A DNA stretch of 10,888 nt, from NCBI GenBank assembly GCA_039795755.1, contig JBDKLF010000006.1, forward strand, positions 1 through 10,888, given 5' to 3'. Shown here in pieces: positions 6,732 through 10,888 of the stretch; the first letter of the stretch is position 1, and each line of letters begins with the position of its first letter. The notes beneath the pieces are model-generated. The model was not told where the DNA came from and made no database searches. It worked only from the letters and a program-made list of their open reading frames with translations. Both the position numbers and the translations under genes were made by a program. The DNA comes from JANNXY01 sp039795755. Lineage in GTDB: Bacteria > Patescibacteriota > Minisyncoccia > Phycocordibacterales > CAIZIN01.

Positions 6732-7130
6732 TTATCGAATGAACTGTGTATAGATAATCACCGTAAGGAGGCTTACAAGTCCTGAGAGTAATGCACCCCA
6801 TGCCATATCAACAATGGTCATTGCAAGTGGCCAGTTCTGTAAGGTTGCATGGTTGGTGAGGTCGTACGCTGCGTAGGCGAGCAGACCTAAGAAAGCGCCA
6901 GTGAGAAAAATATGTAAATATTGTTGTCCTTGTTGTATTGCGGGACTAATAACAAAGTACACCAGTCCTGCTGCGTAAATGAGATAAAAGATCACAGCAG
7001 GAGTAAAGAAGAATGTTGGTGCAAAGATATGTCCAAGCCATGCTTTGTACTGTGCTCCCATTGAGAAGAGCCATACACTATCAATAATTCCCATGATAAT
7101 AAGTGCGATGAAATATAAGGTAATGGTCAT
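6732..7130 (-). CDS. DUF2177 family four-helix membrane protein
   Basis: This 132-residue protein has four predicted membrane helices, at about 4-22, 36-62, 71-90 and 101-127. The family signature lies between helices 3 and 4: YDLTNHATLQNWP (89-101), then D108 and W111-G112 within helix 4. An acidic residue in helix 1 (D17) is also typical. I recognise the family (DUF2177), but its function is not established; polar residues buried in the membrane hint at transport or ligand binding. The gene lies 7 bases after the GIY-YIG stop and 2 bases before the aminotransferase. It has its own TATAAT 6 bases upstream, so it may be transcribed both by read-through and from a leaderless promoter. Confidence 0.85.
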   Translation of the reverse strand: MTITLYFIALIIMGIIDSVWLFSMGAQYKAWLGHIFAPTFFFTPAVIFYLIYAAGLVYFVISPAIQQGQQYLHIFLTGAFLGLLAYAAYDLTNHATLQNWPLAMTIVDMAWGALLSGLVSLLTVIIYTQFIR

Positions 7131-7136
7131 ATGTTT

Positions 7137-7142
7137 ATTATA
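7137..7142 (-). promoter_or_regulatory. Candidate -10 box of the DUF2177 gene, spanning the upstream stop codon
   Basis: On the minus strand TATAAT ends 6 bases (AAACAT) before the ATG at 7130, predicting a transcript that starts at the start codon. The TAA stop of the GIY-YIG gene (7138-7140) lies within this box. No strong -35 box is seen. Confidence 0.5.
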
Positions 7143-7398
7143 TCAAATGTGCCTCTATTAATTTAAGCTTTTCTGCTTTACTCATTCTTTTTATTTCTGC
7201 TTCTCGAGCACGAGCGGTACTGTAATCAGCACATGATTCTGAATAGGCGAGTGTCACTGGTCGTCTGATTTTGGTGTAATGTGCTCCAGATTTGGCGTGA
7301 TTGTGCTCATGGAGGCGTTTCTCGAGCTTGTTAGTAGATCCTGTGTAGAGGGTGTTGTCGGAACAAGTGAGAATATAGACAAAATATATCGATGACAT
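7138..7398 (-). CDS. GIY-YIG nuclease domain protein (UPF0213/YhbQ type)
   Basis: This 86-residue single-domain protein shows the GIY-YIG pattern: VYIL (7-10) and LYTGST (17-22) form the two motif strands, followed by R28 in LEKRLHEHN and the catalytic-type glutamate E66 in ARAREAEIK. The HYTKIRRPVTLAYSE segment is typical of the small stand-alone UPF0213 group. The fold cleaves DNA in UvrC and homing enzymes; the role of the stand-alone group is poorly defined, with DNA repair or nucleic acid processing proposed. Length is normal for the group (80-100). Its start is preceded by TATACT at 7 bases, so it is probably the first gene of a three-gene minus-strand operon, divergent from the beta-helix gene. 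Confidence 0.9.
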   Translation of the reverse strand: MSSIYFVYILTCSDNTLYTGSTNKLEKRLHEHNHAKSGAHYTKIRRPVTLAYSESCADYSTARAREAEIKRMSKAEKLKLIEAHLI

Positions 7399-7405
7399 AG
7401 GGATA

Positions 7406-7411
7406 AGTATA
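7406..7411 (-). promoter_or_regulatory. Candidate -10 box of the GIY-YIG operon, leaderless type
   Basis: TATACT on the minus strand lies 7 bases (TATCCCT) before the ATG at 7398. A weak -35 candidate, TTTACC, lies 18 bases further upstream. The predicted transcript starts at the start codon. The region 7399-7473 carries this promoter and the divergent one for the beta-helix gene. Confidence 0.6.
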
Positions 7412-7440
7412 CGTGTTTTCTCGTGTGTGGGTAAACAGGT

Positions 7441-7467
7441 TTGTATTCCTTAAAAAAATCTTATAAT
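7441..7467 (+). promoter_or_regulatory. Promoter of the beta-helix gene, leaderless type
   Basis: TATAAT (7462-7467) lies 6 bases (AGATTA) before the ATG at 7474. TTGTAT (7441-7446) lies 15 bases upstream of the -10 box, the same hexamer and spacing seen before dnaX. Transcription should begin at the start codon. Confidence 0.65.
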
Positions 7468-7473
7468 AGATTA

Positions 7474-9024
7474 ATGAAATCAATAAGAAATATAACGTTA
7501 GGAATTTCAGTGATTGCATTATTCGCATTACCAGTAGCCACCTTTGCCGCAACAACTATTACCACAGACATTGCGACAAGTACTACCTGGGATGCCAATG
7601 GCAGTCCGTATATTATCAAGAATTCAATTGAAGTTGTTTCTGGAGTGAATCTTACCCTCAATCCAGGAACTATTGTGCAGTTCGATGAAGGAACAGGTCT
7701 CAATGTGTCAGGAAGTCTTGTAACCGGTATTTCTTCAGGAAAGAAGACATACATCACTTCACTCAACGACACTACTGTTATCAAAAAGAAGAAGGGTGAT
7801 CCAATCACTACTCCTTCAGCGGGTGATTATAGTGGAATTGTATTCAATGCAGGGTCAACAGGAACATTGAAGAATGTTGAGATTCGCTATGCAGATACAG
7901 CAGTAAATGCAGATGATGCTACGCTCTCAATTACCAATGCTGCATTTGTTAATAACAACAATGGAGTAGAGACTCATGATGGGTCATTAGTATTGAAGTC
8001 AAATAAGTTCAGTAATAACAATACACCGGTACTCGTAGATTATTCAACTACATTCACACATGATTCAAATACATTTGTGAATAATGGATACAACGCAATC
8101 GGTGTTACTGGTGATATGTATGGAAGTAATTATCGATTCACTGGAGATGATGCATCATATGTATTATTCTCAAATCCTTCAGTAGCTAGTGGTAATACAC
8201 TTACTATTGATAACGGAGTAACAATTACTGGACAAGCATCAAGTGATTCAATATTGGTAACTGGAGGAACTTTGAACATTGGATCTGCACAAGCCAACTA
8301 TCGAGGTCGTGATGATGATCACGAAGATGATGAAGATGAGAACAACGGTGTTACTCTCGATGGTATTAATATTCAGGCTTATAACGGAGCGGTAGTAAAT
8401 ATTACCGGTGCTACCATCAAGAACTTTGGTTCTACTAATGCGGCAGTAACCGTATTCAATGGTTCAACTGCAACTATCAAGAACAGTATTATTGATAATG
8501 GTGGTGATGGAGTAGTGGTATTCAATGATTCAACACTTGATACTGATCGTGTAGTGATCAAGAATTGTAGTGATGGGGGAATTATCACCTTTGGTAACGA
8601 AGGATATGATGACTCTGTACTCAAGATGAGAAACAGTGAATTGACTGCAAATGGATTTGCAATCTTCCCAGTAGATCGAACGCTCGTTGATGTTCATAAT
8701 AACAGTATTCATGACAATGCAATCGGAGTAATAAATAATGGAGGTCTCACTTATGATTTCACCAAGAACTGGTGGGGAAGTGTAAGTGGCCCATACAATG
8801 CAACTACCAATGCAACAAGTACTGGTGATGAAGTATTCGATGGAATCACCTATGCTCCATTCCTCAAGTATGATCCATTGTCATCACGACATGATTCAGA
8901 CGAGCGTGGACATGGTGGCCACCATGACTCAGATCATGATAAGGATGAAGTGAAGCATCATGCAGAGGACCGAGTTCGATCATTCATCGAACGAGGACAT
9001 GATTTGGAACATCGCAATCGATAG
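7474..9024 (+). CDS. Secreted right-handed parallel beta-helix protein with His/Asp-rich tail
   Basis: I place the start at ATG 7474, giving 516 residues; a TTG at 7441 would put the promoter inside the gene. A Sec signal peptide is clear: basic MKSIRN, hydrophobic ITLGISVIALFALPVA, and probable cleavage after A25 (TFA|ATT). The body (about 110-465) is made of short repeats with Asn and Gly turns, such as VEIRYADTAV and DNGGDGVVVFNDS, typical of pectate-lyase-like solenoids. It closes with NWWGSVSGP and ITYAPFL, a common end signature of surface beta-helix proteins. An acidic insert (280-289) interrupts the solenoid. The last 47 residues (470-516) carry 9 His and 13 Asp/Glu and may bind metal or cations. 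No LPXTG motif or C-terminal membrane anchor is present. Family knowledge suggests carbohydrate binding or processing, or a structural surface role; no catalytic residues could be assigned. Confidence 0.85.
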   Translation: MKSIRNITLGISVIALFALPVATFAATTITTDIATSTTWDANGSPYIIKNSIEVVSGVNLTLNPGTIVQFDEGTGLNVSGSLVTGISSGKKTYITSLNDTTVIKKKKGDPITTPSAGDYSGIVFNAGSTGTLKNVEIRYADTAVNADDATLSITNAAFVNNNNGVETHDGSLVLKSNKFSNNNTPVLVDYSTTFTHDSNTFVNNGYNAIGVTGDMYGSNYRFTGDDASYVLFSNPSVASGNTLTIDNGVTITGQASSDSILVTGGTLNIGSAQANYRGRDDDHEDDEDENNGVTLDGINIQAYNGAVVNITGATIKNFGSTNAAVTVFNGSTATIKNSIIDNGGDGVVVFNDSTLDTDRVVIKNCSDGGIITFGNEGYDDSVLKMRNSELTANGFAIFPVDRTLVDVHNNSIHDNAIGVINNGGLTYDFTKNWWGSVSGPYNATTNATSTGDEVFDGITYAPFLKYDPLSSRHDSDERGHGGHHDSDHDKDEVKHHAEDRVRSFIERGHDLEHRNR

Positions 9025-9047
9025 TCTGACAAAGACATAATAAAACT

Positions 9048-9077
9048 AAAAACAGCCCGTAAAGGACTGTTTTTTTG
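9048..9077 (+). terminator. Intrinsic terminator after the beta-helix gene, possibly bidirectional
   Basis: AAAAACAG (9048-9055) pairs with CTGTTTTT (9067-9074); a C-A mismatch and two C-G pairs continue the stem around a GTAAA loop. A T-rich tract follows. On the minus strand the same hairpin is followed by TTTTTAGTTTTA, so it could also stop transcripts of the convergent gene ending at 9116. Confidence 0.8.
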
Positions 9078-9115
9078 TTTTTACCACAGTGATTAGGTCC
9101 AGTATGAAGATTGTG

Positions 9116-9940
9116 CTAATCTCTAAGATAGGACATGAACTGATCTCCGAAGGATGTGAAGCTGTATTCAAGTGTTGAGCCTCCGCCTCCGAGAGTTCCA
9201 CCACCCTCTACAATGGGCCTGAATATCCCTAGTCCTATAAGTTCAGCAACTGCATCATTAATACCGACCTCAATTTCTTTTTTGATTTTGTATATTTTAT
9301 CAAGCTTATCAGTACCAGTATCTCTCTTTGAATCATAATTATGACGAGTTTGAACTTTCTTACTATTCGGATCATATTCTTCATGTAGCCAGCGTTCAAT
9401 ATGCTTTGATAATGGTTCGTAATTCTTATTTTTATTAATCAGATCATTTACAATTGGTTGAATTTTGTCATTGATAAAACCTAGAAATCTAATAGTAGCT
9501 AGTGAAATGTTTGTAATTGTGTTTTCCAGTCTCTCCAACTGAAAACTATCCATGTCCTTACTTGAAGCGAATCCGATAAATACTTTTTTAATAATTGTTC
9601 TTTTCTCCGAATTTCTTTCCCTGATGTATTTCTCGAGAGTAATTACAAATGCATCAGTAAAACCTTTTTGACCAACAACTTCTTTAATAAAAATATTTGG
9701 ATTTTCTTGAATGAGATTAATAAACTCCTTTACTCTGTCTTTTCTCATCTCTAGTGCTGCTCCATAAAGACCTTTTGCAAGACTAATTGCTGATGTCATA
9801 ACAGGTTGACCTTGATACATTGAATTATCAATATTTGTGGCAATTGCATCAATTGCAGTAAATGCAACGCTTTTCATAACTGAAACACCTCTTTTGTTGA
9901 TGCCAATTACATCTTTAATTTTTTTCAGTATTTTATTCAT
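9116..9940 (-). CDS. Uncharacterised helical protein, AT-rich accessory gene
   Basis: This 274-residue protein matches no family I can name with confidence. It has no signal peptide and no clear membrane helix. The N-terminal part (MNKILKKIKDVIG, then SVAFTAIDAIATN) and the middle look all-helical. A distinctive central segment, KRTIIKKVFIGFASSKD then FQLERLENTITNIS (about 112-145), is charged and amphipathic. The last 45 residues hold a glycine-rich loop (GGGTLGGGG, about 246-254) and YSFTSFGDQFMSYL, a pattern like the end of winged-helix or Abi-alpha (DUF4393)-like proteins; this similarity is weak. Base composition in lines I counted is about 23-37% G+C, below the neighbouring core genes. 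A TGCTATAAT element lies 11 bases before the ATG. Together with the adjacent unknown gene it may be accessory cargo, perhaps for defence, but nothing in the sequence proves this. Confidence 0.65.
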   Translation of the reverse strand: MNKILKKIKDVIGINKRGVSVMKSVAFTAIDAIATNIDNSMYQGQPVMTSAISLAKGLYGAALEMRKDRVKEFINLIQENPNIFIKEVVGQKGFTDAFVITLEKYIRERNSEKRTIIKKVFIGFASSKDMDSFQLERLENTITNISLATIRFLGFINDKIQPIVNDLINKNKNYEPLSKHIERWLHEEYDPNSKKVQTRHNYDSKRDTGTDKLDKIYKIKKEIEVGINDAVAELIGLGIFRPIVEGGGTLGGGGSTLEYSFTSFGDQFMSYLRD

Positions 9941-9951
9941 GATTACTATTT

Positions 9952-9957
9952 ATTATA
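9952..9957 (-). promoter_or_regulatory. Extended -10 box of the 9940-9116 gene
   Basis: On the minus strand TGCTATAAT occurs 11 bases before the ATG at 9940, the same extended -10 as dnaX. The predicted leader is only about 4 bases long, again too short for a Shine-Dalgarno sequence. No good -35 box is visible. Confidence 0.5.
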
Positions 9958-10109
9958 GCAAATATGATTTGTTGTAAGTGTTAATATAAAAATGCAGTAC
10001 CCACATGAATTTGATATTACGAAATTTCCAGTATGCTTTAATGGTAGGCATAACTTGAACGTTTTACTGTGTCATAGTATGACTATAACGCGCTTTGCAA
10101 TAAAAAGTA
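9958..10109. other. Intergenic region with inverted repeats
   Basis: This gap between the two unknown minus-strand genes holds a perfect palindrome GTCATA-G-TATGAC (10071-10083) that overlaps a second one, ATAGT-ATG-ACTAT (10074-10086). Further on, TATGC (10032-10036) and GCATA (10048-10052) form an inverted repeat with an 11-base loop. These could be protein-binding sites. A 45-codon plus-strand frame (9992-10129) crosses the region, but I see no support for it as a gene. Confidence 0.35.
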
Positions 10110-10751
10110 TTATTTCCAAAATATTCTAACTATTTTATTTTTGAAGAAAACAGAACTAGTTGCTCCTATGTATTCCAAAAAATTTTCCGTCGAATGTTTA
10201 GACCCATCAATAAATTTTTTAAGTTCAGAGTAATTTAAAACATAATTAAATGTGTTTTTAGGAGAATTCGAAACTCCATATGATAAATAAATCCAGGCAC
10301 TGTGCTCTGGTAATTTTTTACTTAATTTTATAGTAATAATGAATGGTTCTAAGAAATTTTGAGGTGCAAGACTCTCACCTTCTTTAAGTATAAGATTCAA
10401 CGCCTCATTTCTAATGTTCCATCCTTTTAAAATAGTGGTTTGAGGAGTTTCCGTCAGATGTAAATCAAATCCTGAACTAGAAAAATTAATCCAAAAGTCT
10501 CTAATAATCTCATTATTTTTATTTTGAAGGATTGGTCCAAATTTGTATTCGATGTAGCTGTTATTTTCAATTGGTACTTTTGAATATGCTCTCCATGCAC
10601 AAATTATATTTTTACTTCTTTTATTTTTTGAAATCTCACTCTTTACCCATTTTAAAACGCCGGTTGCCCAAGCAAAAAGAATTGTTAGAACGAAAAGAAT
10701 AACAGATACAACCCCTTGATTATTGTTCAGTAAATCAATTATGTAAGTCAT
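10110..10751 (-). CDS. Uncharacterised single-pass membrane protein, AT-rich accessory gene
   Basis: This 213-residue protein has one N-terminal membrane helix (about 13-33, VVSVILFVLTILFAWATGVL) followed by a strongly basic stretch (KWVKSEISKNKRSKN), which puts the rest in the cytoplasm by the positive-inside rule. The soluble part (about 50-213) is rich in alternating hydrophobic and polar residues, suggesting a beta-rich domain, with YIEYKFGPIL, FWINFSSSGFDLHL and AWIYLSYGVS as likely strands. I do not recognise the family. A membrane helix plus a small cytoplasmic sensor domain is an architecture seen among membrane effectors of bacterial defence systems, but that is only analogy. Base composition is low (23-35% G+C in lines I counted). 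A CATAAT box lies 6 bases before the ATG at 10751. The gene begins 32 bases past the 3' end of the tRNA-Gln gene. Confidence 0.6.
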   Translation of the reverse strand: MTYIIDLLNNNQGVVSVILFVLTILFAWATGVLKWVKSEISKNKRSKNIICAWRAYSKVPIENNSYIEYKFGPILQNKNNEIIRDFWINFSSSGFDLHLTETPQTTILKGWNIRNEALNLILKEGESLAPQNFLEPFIITIKLSKKLPEHSAWIYLSYGVSNSPKNTFNYVLNYSELKKFIDGSKHSTENFLEYIGATSSVFFKNKIVRIFWK

Positions 10752-10757
10752 GTTTTA

Positions 10758-10763
10758 ATTATG
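10758..10763 (-). promoter_or_regulatory. Candidate -10 box of the 10751-10110 gene, leaderless type
   Basis: CATAAT on the minus strand lies 6 bases (TAAAAC) before the ATG at 10751. It fits the leaderless spacing seen at other genes in the window. Any -35 element would fall near the end of the tRNA gene and is not convincing, so read-through from the tRNA promoter is an alternative. Confidence 0.4.
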
Positions 10764-10782
10764 GTTCACAGTTTCGGTTTTG

Positions 10783-10853
10783 CTGCGGGACTTGGACTCG
10801 AACCAAGATAACCTCCTCCAGAGGGAGGTGTCCTACCATTAGACGATCCCGCA
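10783..10853 (-). tRNA. tRNA-Gln (anticodon CTG)
   Basis: The minus strand folds as a complete cloverleaf of 71 bases. The acceptor stem is TGCGGGA/TCCCGCA with discriminator G73. T8 and C9 follow, then a D-arm GTC/GAC with GG in the loop, an anticodon stem CCTCC/GGAGG with loop CTCTGGA, a 4-base variable region, and a T-arm CTTGG/CCAAG with loop TTCGAGT. The loop places CTG at positions 34-36, reading the glutamine codon CAG. The weak first pair T1-A72 and G73 are known identity features of glutamine tRNAs. The 3' CCA is not encoded (CAA follows G73), so it must be added by the CCA-adding enzyme. Confidence 0.95.
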
Positions 10854-10888
10854 ATAGGTACAGATTACTATTTTTTCAGAAAAAATCA

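Noticed and set aside
6730..6801. Upstream ATG giving a 325-residue aminotransferase
   Set aside because: The extra 24 residues lie inside the DUF2177 gene and do not resemble IlvE; MARIYPYTYF at 6729 is the family start.
7441..7473. TTG start adding 11 residues to the beta-helix protein
   Set aside because: It would place the TATAAT box inside the gene and bury the signal peptide behind a charged extension.
9025..9115. Left attachment site matching the tRNA-Gln 3' end
   Set aside because: I looked for a copy of the T-arm and acceptor sequence at the left edge of the AT-rich pair and found none, so tRNA-site integration is not shown.
9992..10129. 45-codon plus-strand frame in the intergenic region
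   Set aside because: No convincing promoter or ribosome binding site, no recognisable composition, and its end overlaps the 3' end of the opposite gene.

Overview
This window most likely comes from a Candidate Phyla Radiation (Patescibacteria, Parcubacteria-like) chromosome. This rests on gene style, not a database match. The genes are small and tightly packed, intergenic gaps are almost absent, base composition is moderately AT-rich, and recognised proteins are stripped down: a minimal DnaX without its zinc module, a Clp ATPase with two membrane helices and a decayed first AAA+ domain, and a transaminase with no visible pathway partners. No gene has a clear Shine-Dalgarno sequence. Instead, several starts sit 6-7 bases behind a TATAAT-like box, which suggests leaderless mRNAs.

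Layout. 1-4404 (+): the tail of a membrane protein, a membrane-anchored Clp-type ATPase, an S11-type (D-Ala-D-Ala carboxypeptidase-like) serine hydrolase and a tRNA-dihydrouridine synthase, joined by overlaps or gaps of 3 bases or less, so probably one operon. 4405-4758 (+): an isolated transcription unit with its own promoter, a structured leader with a GNRA hairpin, a GC-rich 54-codon reading frame and a strong terminator; it matches nothing I recognise. 4791-5843 (+): dnaX, with a leaderless-type promoter, overlapping tail-to-tail with the next group. 7398-5824 (-): a GIY-YIG domain protein, a DUF2177 membrane protein and a branched-chain aminotransferase. 7474-9024 (+): a secreted parallel beta-helix protein with a His/Asp-rich tail, divergent from the GIY-YIG gene and closed by a hairpin terminator that could work in both directions. 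9116-10751 (-): two AT-rich genes of unknown function, lying just past the 3' end of a tRNA-Gln(CTG) gene (10783-10853, -); they look like acquired accessory cargo.

How the parts work together. The first operon mixes envelope work (protein quality control at the membrane, peptidoglycan trimming) with tRNA modification. dnaX supplies the clamp-loader ATPase for replication. The aminotransferase would interconvert branched-chain amino acids and their keto acids. The beta-helix protein is exported and probably acts at the cell surface. The most notable items are the 4405-4758 unit, the leaderless promoter pattern, the derived Clp ATPase, the zinc-less DnaX and the unknown two-gene cluster by the tRNA.
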